Assembly: GCA_964017155.1 (NCBI GenBank)
Contig: OZ024856.1
Coordinates: 40,628,270 to 40,692,269, forward strand
From: Oasisia sp. SBJ-2009
Lineage: Eukaryota; Annelida; Polychaeta; Sabellida; Siboglinidae
DNA: 64,000 nucleotides
Direction: 5' to 3'
The position numbers and the translations under genes are program-made. Shown piece after piece: positions 26,212 to 35,974 of this stretch. The notes under the pieces are model-generated. The model was not told where the DNA came from and ran no database searches. It was given only the letters and a program-made list of their open reading frames with translations. Each line of letters begins with the position of its first letter. The first letter of the stretch is position 1.

Positions 26212-26638
26212 TGCATGCGTGCGTGTGTGCGTGCGTGTGTGTAAATATATATACATGCACAATTGTGTACATGATCTGACATAATAAACAACTAATTCCC
26301 TCACAATTGTACAAATCAACCACACCCCATATTGAAATAATAACTGATGAATTAGACACAACGCTATAATTACCTTTTGGGGTGTTTTGTAACCAGATAT
26401 TTGGTTTTCTTGTTCACAGCTGCTTTCGATAGACACCTTGGTCAAAGTGTCTCCGCCTTCTTCCATTGTCTATGAACTGAATGCCCAGGGTGAAATTGTC
26501 CGTTCGTTCTGGGACGTTCACCAAGGTCTTCTGGGCAGTTGCACCGAAGTCAACGAACACGATGGTGTTCTCTACACTGGCTCATTTTACTCGCCATTTA
26601 TTGGCAGATTTGATTTGAAGAAAATGAAGAAAGCGTAA
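14718..26638 (+). CDS. APMAP: APMAP-like strictosidine synthase family protein, copy A
   Basis: Nine coding exons: 14718-14833, 15441-15563, 16077-16192, 21589-21681, 22305-22418, 23349-23511, 25128-25262, 25697-25886, 26420-26638 (TAA). They join in frame into 422 aa; vertebrate APMAP has about 416. A short acidic cytosolic N-terminus is followed by one membrane segment at residues ~43-70 (type II anchor), then a luminal or extracellular six-bladed propeller. Conserved blocks are RLFENEIMGPESI, CGRPLGLRMHEGSLYVVDAY, LNNLDIDSNGIIYLTETSKK, FANGVQLSHDEAFVLVAET, LPGLPDNIRPSSGGGYW and EVNEHDGVLYTGS (EHDG at 396-399). Family members are arylesterase/lactonase-like or of unsettled activity, so the substrate here is unknown. 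All introns are GT-AG except intron 5 (GC-AG). Intron 3 (5.4 kb) carries a TTAA element and an antisense LINE. An acceptor-like TTTCCACAG shortly before the ATG suggests a non-coding first exon upstream. AATAAA lies at 26964. Copy B is 15.7 kb downstream. Confidence 0.95.
15727..15900 (-). pseudogene. Degraded LINE 3' fragment in APMAP-A intron 2
   Basis: Nucleotide similarity by eye to the fragment at 23722-24110: both contain a word close to CCTTCCAGTACTCGTCT, followed by a CGTC/TCGTCCC..GTCGATCTTCCTC block. Read on the minus strand it resembles the arginine-rich tail that ends some LINE polymerases (RRD-E--E-W). It is short and broken. Confidence 0.5.
16710..17571. mobile_element. TTAA-type non-autonomous DNA element, copy 2
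   Basis: It lies in intron 3 of APMAP copy A. It begins TTAA-AGGCAAAATAAGTTAAC at 16710 and ends GTTAACTTTTTTTTGCCT-TCAA at 17571, the last tetranucleotide being one mutation from TTAA. Inverted arms of about 110 bases include TCGTGGCATACACCTAATAG. The interior matches the copy at 8389-9134 in reverse orientation. No transposase frame is present. Confidence 0.8.
17782..20700 (-). mobile_element. Nearly complete non-LTR retrotransposon (LINE), antisense in APMAP-A intron 3
   Basis: The minus-strand frame 20682-18457 (741 codons) starts inside an apurinic endonuclease domain (motifs GICYRPP, LGDFN, NDHLI). It continues through a reverse transcriptase with VVPLYKKK, NYRPISVLS, LDLQKAFDTVDH, GVPQGSILGPLLFLIYIN and LLYADDSVLL, so the catalytic D/DD residues are present. 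The C-terminal region continues in another frame (18503-18171, with NAPPRF and ICHWNKLPTEIK). This implies a one-base slip in the A-run near 18495 and probably a second near 18180. The element is 5'-truncated within the endonuclease. The 3' end is a short tetranucleotide tail at about 17782-17805 (GTGAGTGAGTGAG on the plus strand), as in CR1-like LINEs. It is not competent as it stands. Confidence 0.9.
20701..21588. other. Remainder of APMAP-A intron 3
   Basis: Between the LINE 5' truncation and the acceptor of exon 4 I see only AT-rich intron sequence. No exon, RNA gene or clear repeat was recognised. Confidence 0.5.
22419..22420 (+). promoter_or_regulatory. GC 5' splice site of APMAP-A intron 5
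   Basis: The exon ends GAAACAG and the intron begins GCGAGT. A GC donor with otherwise strong complementarity to U1 fits the known minor GC-AG class. The paralogous donor in copy B is GTAACA at 45563. Frame and length (114 bases) of the exon match copy B exactly, which fixes the position. Confidence 0.85.
23112..23194. mobile_element. Short copy of the CTATAGAA-array MITE
   Basis: It starts TTGGCCAAAAAATCTATAG and ends TTTTTTGCCAAGGG, with CTATAGAA-type words between. This matches the termini and interior of the element at 39543-39828. It sits in intron 5 of APMAP copy A. Confidence 0.7.
23558..23632. repeat. (TA)n microsatellite
   Basis: A TA run with one ACACAC interruption, in intron 6 of APMAP copy A. 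Confidence 0.95.
23722..24110 (-). pseudogene. LINE polymerase C-terminal fragment
   Basis: The minus-strand frame 24100-23783 reads like the tail shared by many LINE polymerases: WVRENTKD, then QKWIWACDRIS, then a TTWKPNEEKRSRGRP motif followed by RRRDELDEYW. These tails normally read RWAGH-ARM ... KRSRGRPK-RW-D-. The reverse transcriptase itself is absent. It lies antisense in intron 6 of APMAP copy A. Confidence 0.75.
26153..26242. repeat. (GT)n/(GTGC)n microsatellite
   Basis: A pure GT run followed by GTGC units, in intron 8 of APMAP copy A. Confidence 0.95.
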
Positions 26639-26963
26639 CTTATGTGAACTAAATGAATCGGCACAAAGTGTGTAATTATTGAGATATGCATAAAATTAAG
26701 TAATACAATTATCTGGTAGTTTCTGTTAACTAGATTTTAGTTCATTATGACGAGTAGCCTCCTATTTGTACACTGTTTTTTAATACATTTGATTAGTTTA
26801 CCTACTAAGTTAAATATGTCTTATCGTTGTATCATGTTGCTCAATCTCTTGAAATAATATAATCGTATTTAGATGACTCGTATGGGAATTAATGTTACCC
26901 ACGGGTAAGCGTTGTGTGCTTCCGCCAACTTTATGAAGACGTTACACAAATGAATTATAGAGA

Positions 26964-26969
26964 AATAAA
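26964..26969 (+). terminator. Polyadenylation signal AATAAA, APMAP copy A
   Basis: This is the canonical AATAAA on the sense strand 326 bases after the stop codon. I saw no canonical signal nearer the stop. Assignment is by position only. Confidence 0.5.
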
Positions 26970-26989
26970 AATCAACCATGTGGGCCTCT

Positions 26990-28162
26990 GTGCTAGTAGT
27001 TAATACAATTTAAATATTTGCATCTACATTGAAAGCCCTTATGTTATTGCAGTAGACATTAGAAACCATTCGGCGGTGAAGGCGAGAGTAATATTATCAT
27101 TATCAGTTAAGCTATTAAGGAAGAGTGGGCTTTATAATATGCTGACTTCAGGTTTTCTATGAGAATGGCATGGTATGTGTAGCATACATTACGTATCAAT
27201 ACGTTTAGTCTAGTAAACTGTTGGCATAATATTCCTGGTGTAGTTTCTTGACATTGGGAATTATGTATCCGTTATGTAGGCCTATCCGTTAAATGTCGGC
27301 CCCCATCTTAATTTGGGACGTAAAAGAACGACAATCACCCTGGCAGGGATCGCCCGTAGTGCAAGCATGGAAGCATTGATTTATCGATACTATTCTGAAA
27401 AGGCAGATGGGTTGAACGAGATCTCATAAAAGTATACCAGATCGTTTCCACAGATTATAACCACAACAAACATTGCAACTGTTTAGTAAATTTTAAACTA
27501 CCAGTCTTACGAATGAATGAAGTTTATTTCCAAGAGAACAATACAGTTGTTACAAAGAATTGGAAGCAAATTCCAGGATTACCCTTGAAGACATCGCGGT
27601 GTTCGCATGGCAAATGCTACCCAGATTACCGGGAAGTTTCGAACTTCACCAAAAAATCCTTACGGAAATAAAAACATATAATAGTGTTGCATATATGAGT
27701 GGTCGGACGTTTATCACTGAAACGCACGGCTCCAGTGCTCGGCTGGCTGCTCCGCGTCAGAGCACCGGAAAGAATTTAAGCTACAATTTGCGCAGGCCTA
27801 GGCGCATTCAGTACTAAACTGCACAAGACATACCGTGGAATATACTTGCTCAATATAGGACCCCAACAAAATAATCGACGCCAACAAAAGGTTCAATGTC
27901 GCGACGCAAAAACACCGTTACCAGAGCAGATCCATGCACATATATCACACACACAAAAACAAGACCTATAGCTAAGGTCGACACCATATTTCACGACAGA
28001 AGGAAAAACACTAGTGTCGGTCTGCTTTACAAACTAGTCAATTAATCAAGTTGCTCCACTTGCCACCCTATTTAGCTAGACTATTATATTAGTAGTCTTT
28101 TGTTTTTGTCGACGTTTTAACCGAGGGCGAGGCTTAATTCGATCATGCACATTACACTCACT
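26990..28162. other. Intergenic stretch without recognised gene
   Basis: A frame at 27560-27817 has no recognisable family, no flanking splice sites I trust and unremarkable composition, so it is not called. Confidence 0.45.
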
Positions 28163-28189
28163 CCCAGATAGCCACCTATATATATATAG

Positions 28190-28606
28190 ATGTGTACCAT
28201 TACTTACCAGGCACTTTCTTCTAAGCAGCCATCGTATTTACATACTTTGCTTACTCCTATAAGAAAACCTATTCAACTTCGGTCATCTACTTCTGATTTA
28301 CTCTTTGTACCAAAGGTCAATTCTAATATGGGGACCAGGGCTTTTGCTGTGGGTGCGCCTACTCTATGGAATATGCTTCCTTCTAGCGTGAAATCAGTTG
28401 AAAATATTGCTAAATTCCGTCGTCATTTAAAAACATATCTGTACAATCTGGCCTATCCACCATAGCTCCCTGGCGCATCAATCAATCTGATGACAACTTG
28501 ATTTGTTTACCGACTATGAGATCGATTAATCCTTTTTGTTTTGATGCGCCTGTGAGCTTGGTTTCTAAGGATATAGGCGCAATAGAAGTTAACTAATTAT
28601 TATTAT
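28190..28606 (+). pseudogene. LINE 3' fragment with (ATT)n tail
   Basis: The frame 28190-28465 is the typical end of a LINE polymerase: a basic region, then GTRAFAVGAPTLWNMLPSSV and a KFRRHLKTYLY terminus. The following 3' UTR has ATATAGGCGCAATAGAAG and ends in ATTATTATTAT. It is 5'-truncated and appears inserted just inside the left end of the larger element. Confidence 0.85.
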
Positions 28607-28608
28607 TA

Positions 28609-28806
28609 TATCGGCACGATATCGGCTGCATCTCGGCAATCTCGGGCCTATCTCTCCTATGTCGGGCCGATATCGGTGCGATGTTGGCTATACTGGCTGT
28701 ACGCACTATGCAGCCGACATCGGGCCAATATCGTTCCGATGTTGGCGATACTGGCAGTATGTAGGCACCTATGCAGCCGACATCGGACCGAGATCGGCCC
28801 AAGATA
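28609..28806. repeat. Palindromic array, ATCGGGCCGAT-type units (left)
   Basis: Words such as ATCGGGCCGATATCGG, GACATCGGGCCAATATCG and ATGCAGCCGACATCGG recur in both orientations. The block near 28690-28735 is repeated near 28750-28795 with a period of about 60-65 bases. Confidence 0.75.
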
Positions 28807-29589
28807 AGCCATGTCTTTATATGCAGCAAGGGTTTGGCAGTAAATATAATGTTGTTATCCTTTATAAATGTGAACGTATGCAAAGCTAATTTAATACATA
28901 TCGCATTAATTGTGGTGAATGTAATTAGTAGAGAATTTGGGCGAGTTTAGATGTGTTTATTTTTTATTAAATGTTTCCAATATTTTGTGAGCCGGGCCAC
29001 TATAATCAGATTGTCCCGCCGTCCGTCATAGGGCCTACTAAAACACAACCAAGGATGTACCTACATAATATTCCCTGCACGTAAGTGTTTTTAAAAACCT
29101 TTTTTTTTTATAAAATAAACTCTTCTAAGAAAATAATCTTTAGAAGAAACAGTTTGAACATCCAAAGAAAATATATTCAAGACAATATTAGTATATTTTG
29201 TAACAAAACTATACCAAAACATGTCTTCTCACAGTTGAATATAGCTTGAACTGTCAATGAACTCCAAGGTCCTTAAATGTAGCCTAGCCTGATGATACCC
29301 CATGGAGAGATCAGTGATTACAGCCCCAGTGACACCAATGCTAGTGATGTAACAGTAGTCCAGCTGGGGAGTCCAGCCTCCCAGGCCTGGAACTCTGGAG
29401 GTAGTGAGTGACCTTTGAGACTAGGTTCCATGCATCTTGACTGCACTGCCATAGAGGATTTAGATAGAAGCACAGCTACAGTGGAGAAGGTACGTTTAAT
29501 CATTTATTTTGTTGTAAATCCGTAAACCTTTGTACATTTCTAGATTAACAAATCATTTGATTTATAATAAATAAGGAGAAAATCAATAG

Positions 29590-30545
29590 AGTACATTCCA
29601 CAACAGTTTTAGGTGTAGTAATTGATTGCAAATTAAACTGGAAAAGTCACATTTTATCAGTAAGATCTAAACTGTCAAAATGCTGTGCTATTATGTATAG
29701 AGCCAGTTCTTTGATTAACAAACATGGTATGCATATTTTGAACTATTCTCTTTTCATGCCTTATATGCCTTATATGTATTGTGCTGAAGTATGGGGTAAC
29801 ACATATGCTAAAAATATTCATTGTTTACATTTATTACAGAAAAGAGTTACAAGATTAATTTGTGGTGCAAAAAGACTTGATCACACAAATTTACTCTTTC
29901 ACAATGTACATATTCTTAAATTACCAGATCTTGTAAAGCTAAAAACTGCTATAATTATGTTTAAGGCATATCATTATATATTACCAATGAATGTACACAA
30001 AAATTCAAAATACATGACTCTCGATATTCATCCAGGTATAAATGCAAGTTCAAGCAAATCTATGTACGTACTAACTTTAAAAGTATGTGCATTTATGTTA
30101 CTGGAGTTAAACTTTGGAACTCCTTCGATAATTCACTGATTAGTTGTAAAAAAATTCATCATTTCAAAAAGTGTTATACAAATAGACTGTTGAATAATTA
30201 TGTGTTAGAGTCCTAGATAATTTTTGCTAACATAAATTAGAAAAAAAAATAAACATTCAGTTTGTTTATTGTTGTAAAGATTTTGTTTTTTGTTTTTCTC
30301 TTCAACAAATGTCACAATGTCTTTTTTTATTAAATGCTGTATGGTTACACATATAAATAGTGTTGTCGCACATTCTATTGCATTGCTCAGATGCTTTATG
30401 TATGAAATTAAGAAATTATAAGGGTACACATGATAAGTATTGTACTTCTTTTACCCTTTTTTCAACAATTTATATTGTATTTTATGCACTGTATTTATAA
30501 TGTAGTAGTTGTTTGTTGAAATAAATTTCAATTCAATTCAATTTG
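29590..30545 (+). pseudogene. LINE C-terminal fragment with (TTCAA)n tail
   Basis: The reading begins around GVVIDCKLNWKSHI and continues through the frame 29693-30139 with YCAEVWGNTYAKNI, LLQKRVTRLICGA and a LKLPDLVKLKTAIIMFK block, all typical of the thumb/C-terminal part of CR1/L2-like polymerases. The final FWNSLP-like region is frameshifted. The 3' end is AAATTTCAATTCAATTCAA at 30520-30541. It is related in design to the LINE at 36249-39410. Confidence 0.85.
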
Positions 30546-30620
30546 TGGCATGAATTTATATGCGCACGCTTAATTCTGTGGAAGATTATATACATTTGTT
30601 TTTTATATAATTGTTTACAA

Positions 30621-30668
<48 letters not shown>

Positions 30669-30931
30669 TTGTTTAATTGTTTACAAAACTATATATATAT
30701 ATATATACATAGTTGTGTAAACTATATAATATATATATATATATATATTCAATTTGTGGCATGAATTTATATGCGCACGCTTGATTCTGTGGCAGATTAT
30801 ATACATTTGTTTTTTATATAATTGTTTACAAAACTATATATATATATATATAGTTTTGTAAACAATTATATAAAAAACAAATGTATATAATCTTCCACAG
30901 AATCAAGCGTGCGCATATAAATTCATGCCAC

Positions 30932-31026
<95 letters not shown>

Positions 31027-31060
31027 TACAAAACTATGTATATATATATATATAGTTTTG
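30541..31060. repeat. (TA)n block with a ~190 bp near-perfect palindrome
   Basis: The arms 30748-30843 and 30845-30940 are reverse complements with one visible mismatch (CTGTGGCAG against CTGTGGAAG). They meet at a short TA core. A third, direct copy of the arm starts at 30541 right after the LINE tail. Long TA runs flank all of them (30624-30664, 30939-31022). Confidence 0.85.
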
Positions 31061-31435
31061 TAAACAATTATTTTGTTGCTCAGTCTGTGATATTAGTTAA
31101 ATATAGATGGTATCTAGCTTAATGTCTCTTTCATTTTAATTGCAGAAGACATGAGGAGAAATGAAGACACCTCGTAGGCCCTACAGAAAACGCCATCCAG
31201 AAGTGTCTGTCCAAATGGTTCATGGGGCCCAAAGACTGGAATGGGGACAGGGCTAAGAGAAGAACCTCGGAAACTTTGCCACTGTGTGATGAAAATAAAA
31301 CAAAATATGTCATTGCATTCTTTGTTACCTACTCATTAAGCCACACACACAGCTAGCCTATAGTGTATCCAAGTAATATAGGCTATAACGGTTTCATCTA
31401 GGCATAATGCCTAGATGAAACTGATATAGCCTAGA

Positions 31436-31970
31436 TGCAACCGAGATTGCCGAGGTCGATCCGATCTCGGGGATCTCACCGACATCGGTCCGATCTCGGT
31501 CCGATCTCGGGGATCTCACCGACATCGGTCCGATCTCGGTCCGATCTCGGAGATCTCACCGGTCTCGGTCCGATCTCGGTCCGATCTCGGGGATCTCAGC
31601 TGCATCTAGGCTATATCGGTTTCATCTAGGCAGTATGCCTAGCTGAAACCGAGATTGCCGATCTCGGTCCAATCTCGGTCCGATCTCGGGGATCTCACCG
31701 ATCTCGGTCCGATCTCGGTCCGATCTCGGGGATCTCAGCTGCATCTAGGCTATATCGGTTTCATCTAGGCATGCTATAGATGCAGCCGAGATTGCCGAGA
31801 TCGGACCGAGATCGATCCCATGTGCAAAACCTAGATCGGGCCGATGTCGTCTATCTCGGTTCGACATAGGGCCGAGATGCCCGAGATCGGCCCGATGTCG
31901 TATGCCGAGATCGGGCCGATGTCGGTGCCGAGATGGCTGAGATCGGGCCGATATTGGGCCAATATCGTTT
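31436..31970. repeat. Palindromic array, TCGGTCCGATC-type units (right)
   Basis: Tandem CGATCTCGGTCCGATCTCGG words are grouped into larger units containing GGGGATCTCACCGA and CTAGGCTATATCGGTTTCAT, with at least three higher-order copies (31430-31620, 31640-31770, then a diverged part to 31970). Units are self-complementary, so both strands look alike. Confidence 0.85.
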
Positions 31971-32181
31971 GGCTATCTGGGCCATAATTATAGCTACGAA
32001 AAATCTGTTTTGCGCCCTCGTCTACATAATGTGTTCTCAACATCTATACATAGATGGCGCCATCCATGCTTTTCGTTTCAGCGTGCTCACTAGGTGGCGA
32101 GCCCGTTTTCACATCCAATCGGACGAGATTACGCAATTGCCATTGGCTGTGCTGGCCACATACCACCAAATGGAGTCGTAA

Positions 32182-33130
32182 GTTTGCATGCCAAGTATAA
32201 TGGTGCCTAAAATTATAATTTTTATATATTTATGGGGAAATGTGCAACCTTTGCCAAAAAATTGCCAAAAATTATATTCCTTCAATATTCTATGTATGTT
32301 ACTATCGGATCGGTACGACACTGTGGCGGACTATTTGTAATGCTCAGCACCACGTATTTCAGGCGAACGTCGTATATGATATAAGTTACTGAACAAACGT
32401 GTTTCAACCAATACAGGGTGCTGCTTATCTTGGAGGGGTGCAAAGTTTGAAGACGCATATTATAATAACCATCGAGACAGTGTCATTTTCCCTAGACACT
32501 TAATCTAGTTATATGTTATTCTTGATTTCTGACTAACTTTCGTTAAGATTTGCTCTAATCGGGGAATCTATTTGGCCACATACCACCAAATGGAGTCGTA
32601 CGCCATTACCCATAGTAGTCCTGCTTAAAAGAACTGCATGGTGCACTTTTTGTAAATTTCTGGAAGCACTAAATGTAGGACTGGTTGAATGGAAATGATA
32701 TTTCTGCGTAGCGTGATATCACAGCTGCGAAATAATGAAATTTGTCAGACACTGAAAAGGTGCGTATGCATACAGGTGTAATTTGGCTTAGAGGTGTCAA
32801 CATTGGCAATCGGCCGCTGATTGAAGCAAAAATGAAGGGGTGTCAGGTTAGAGAGTGGATTGTAGGAGAAAAACATATGTCATTTTCACGAATTTTATAT
32901 ATGATATGTGTGAATGGAGGCTACTTAGTGTCTGAAATGTTCAATAACATTGATCGAAAAATCTGGCGGGAAATCAAAGAAACGTTACAATGGCCGCCTA
33001 TGGAAAATCAATTGGTGGTATATACCCTGCTGTAGGCGTGGTACTAGTTTTTATTGCTGTCAAACTTGTAGTTGTATTGACACTGACAGTGACACTGACA
33101 GTGTTTCGTTCAGCGATATGGGGTTTTATG
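32182..33130. other. Unassigned sequence with a 28-base direct repeat
   Basis: A 28-base word beginning TGGCCACATACCACC and ending GGAGTCGTA occurs exactly at about 32153-32180 and 32573-32600. The frame at 32742-33035 is unrecognised. No gene is called. Confidence 0.45.
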
Positions 33131-33257
33131 GGCACTTATGCAGAAGTCGGACCCACCTCAATTTTGCCATTATATCTGTATTTTTGCCAACATTTGATAC
33201 TTGATTTAGTTAATTCAACAATTATAATCATCTTGCGCATATTTATGTTTTGGCCGT

Positions 33258-33437
33258 GGCTATTTGTCCGGATACGGACAAATAGCCTGGGGGACTATTC
33301 GTCTGGATACGGACAAATAGCCCATGGTTGCGTATGGGCTATTCGTCCGGATACGGACAAATAGCCCATTTTTGCGTATGCGCTATTTGACCGGACAAAT
33401 AAAGATAAATAGCCCGACATCGCGCTATTTGTCCGGA
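33258..33437. repeat. GGCTATTTGTCCG hairpin array (left)
   Basis: Three successive near-perfect 30-base hairpins, each GGCTATTTGTCCGGATACGG followed by ACAAATAGCC, are separated by short GGGGG or TTGCGTATG spacers. A degenerate fourth copy ends near 33437. Confidence 0.88.
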
Positions 33438-35128
33438 CGTCATAGTAAACGCGGTACCTTCTCACGGGTGTAAGTGCTATGCTATTGATTAAGAAGGCAT
33501 GTTTGTATGTATGTTTAAATAGCAACTGTTTCTTCTGAAATAGTCGCAGTGCGGCAAGTTTTATTCACATGTTCAACTGGCGGGCCGGCCAGTATATCAT
33601 GTCACTCGCACGTACAACACGAGCGATTTACTTGGCATAAATGGGTAATGGTCAAATGAGCTCATTTTTGTGGTTTCTGTTGATAAATATTTCAATAAAA
33701 GTGACTTTAAAATGACATAACTTTATTATTTATATAACTATTAACATATTGTTTGCCGTATTTTGAAATACATTGTATGGAGTAATACTTTTTCAATATT
33801 GATGTTTATTCATGCTAATTAATGAAGTTAATGAGCTAATATTAGTTAAGTAGTGCATCAAGTTAACAGACCAAGATATTCTAATTATAAGACCAGCAGA
33901 GTTCATAAATATGAATATATTTATACATATTATGCAATGTGCATAACCACATTGACTATGAGAATAAATAGATATTAACTATAATCATGTGATAATAAAT
34001 AAATAAATTAGTTAATAGGCGATACTTAGCAGGCAACCTGAAATTGGTAGAACCACCTTACGTATGGTAAGAGATATACATTAAACACTTATGTAATATT
34101 AATAATAAACTAATAAATAAATCAATATATGATTAGTAGCCGTGCTTTGTATAGACTTACACATGAATAAAAGGCCGCAATGTCCATAATTATTAAAACA
34201 TTCCCACATTAATTACGGTAGTAAATACACCTTACCCTGTAATTTCATATTAACACTAACTTAATTAATTAATAAGTTAATATTGGCTAATGTTAGCATG
34301 CTAACTCGAGTAATTTATGCAATGTTTAGAACCACATGAAACATTATGATCAACCATCAATAAATACATGTCATTACAACATAAATAATAACATTATTAA
34401 TAAATATTAGCTAAACAGCAAACTCAACATATCAATGCATGACAATGAAGCATAGTTGTCATACTTCACTTGTTTATGGATGATCGTGAGGTTACAGGTT
34501 GGACAAATGCTGCAGGCTCAATAGAGGCCAGTAATAACATGTTGTTATTTCATAATATTCTGCATTTCAACAATGATGATGAACTGATGAAGTTATGTTT
34601 ATAAACTGTTCACAGTGTTTCGTCACCGACTCCAACATCTCTTGTGCCAAATGCAAGACTGCTTTCTGCGTTACCCTTATTATTAATGTTTAATATTTCT
34701 AGAAGTAATTGCATTATTATTAATTATAATTAGGAATAGTAGTGATATTTTATTAACAATATCATGATATTGGTTGAATGGCACATTATAATTAATACTT
34801 TTAAATTAACATGGACAAACTGAAGAAAAAATATTTAATAAATGTAAAACAATTAAAGTGTTCATACTTTTCTAGCAACTTGCATTGGCAATCATAACTG
34901 AATAAAACTCATATTAATAAATGTGATTTGTTACCTATTACCAATTAATTGAAATTAAGCCTATTTTCAACATCCCCTGGCTCTGCTCTTTTTTTTGTGG
35001 AATTGCCTAATTTACTTAAAAAGAAATATATTTTACAAAACCATATCAATACTAAATTAACTCAAATTACTAAATAAGTGCGCCATATATAAATTAGTGG
35101 AATACTGATATTCAATATCCACGATGTC

Positions 35129-35572
35129 GCTACGCGTTCCGATTGACGTTTCTGCGCATGCGCAATAAATGTAAAATCCTCATTGTCCAGCGAAACGACA
35201 AAGGATTTTCGATATAATGCCACGGGCTGTTTGTTAACTCTCGTGTGATGATTACTGTGAAGAGTTTCTTAAAATGTCGGTTAATGCAATACAATATTAC
35301 GTTTTTTATAAATAACTGTCACGGATTATGGCGCACTACTGTCACGTGATTTACGGTTGCTATGAAAATATGCCTCAAAACCTGTTTGCCTCGTGTTCAT
35401 TTGCGACAAATAACTTTGCTGAGAGGTTATATACATCCTAACGAACAACCCGTAGTATTTATATCATAAATGCTTTGTCTTTTCGCTGCACATTGATGAT
35501 TTTACAAATACCGCGCATGCGCAGAAACGTCAATCGGTACGTTTATAACGCCGGAAAAATGTAAGCGCTACA
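35129..35572. mobile_element. MITE with ~100 bp terminal inverted repeats, copy 2
   Basis: It matches 4188-4655 along its length (for example TGATGATTACTGTGAAGAGT and CAAATAACTTTG). The right terminus is complete (CGGAAAAATGTAAGCGCTAC). The left terminus lacks about 20 bases. Confidence 0.8.
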
Positions 35573-35782
35573 ACGCTCTTTATATACCGCCTTGCACGGA
35601 AGCCTACGTAATATTCGCATATTCAATCGACGTGTTGTAAGTTTAAGTCTTACAGTAACTCGATCCCGCGAGAAATATGTCCGGACAAATAGCCTGGGGG
35701 GCCGACATAGGCTATTTGTCCGTATCCGGACGAATAGTCCCCCAGGCTATTCGTCCGTAACCGGACGTATAGCCACTCCGTT

Positions 35783-35974
35783 ATGTTTTATAAACAGCGC
35801 GTCTTGGCATACTTTTGAGGTCGAACAGACAGCGCGATTTGTGCCAGTCGCAAGCGCAGCGATGCATGTTACTGCGCTGTGCACATGGAATGAGCGATAA
35901 ACAGTTTGTTTACGCCGACCGCGCTGTCTTTTCGACCTCAAAAGTCTGCTAAGACGCGCTGTTTATAAAACATA
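35783..35974. repeat. 192-bp inverted repeat (hairpin) element
   Basis: ATGTTTTATAAACAGCGCG at 35783 is mirrored at the right end, 35974. The arms run about 55 bases through TTTTGAGGTCGAACAGACAG. The loop holds GCGCAGCGATGCATG. Nested beside the right arm of the large foldback element. Confidence 0.8.

Larger units (their letters stand above)
29308..31356 (+). pseudogene. Broken two-exon gene inside the putative transposon
   Basis: The first segment reads in one frame with a single TGA (about 29417), with blocks SDTNASDVTVVQLGSPAS and HLDCTAIEDLDRSTATVEK. It ends at a good donor GAGAAG/GTACGT (29489/29490). The second segment follows the acceptor TTTTAATTGCAG (to 31145). It contains ENAIQKCLSKWFMGPKDW then NGDRAKRRTSE, a TAG at 31354 and AATAAA at about 31294. 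A stop at 31162 breaks this frame. The W-F-GAKD-(D/N)G-R ending recalls the DUF4806 region of invertebrate transposon-linked proteins. That assignment is from memory and tentative. A LINE fragment and TA repeats fill the intron. Confidence 0.35.
28163..31981. mobile_element. Putative DNA transposon with CCCAGATAGCCA ends and subterminal palindromic arrays
   Basis: CCCAGATAGCCA at 28163-28174 has its exact reverse complement at 31970-31981. Inside each end lies an array of self-complementary TCGG/CCGA words (28609-28806 and 31436-31970). Between them is a broken two-exon open frame and younger LINE insertions. The array at 2151-2796 ends with the same GCTATCTGGG terminus but has a different unit, so the family may be multicopy. 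No target duplication was visible. Linking the two 12-mers into one element is inference supported by symmetry. Confidence 0.5.

Noticed and set aside
27560..27817. Open frame of 85 codons
   Set aside because: No family resemblance, no flanking gene signals; length expected by chance.
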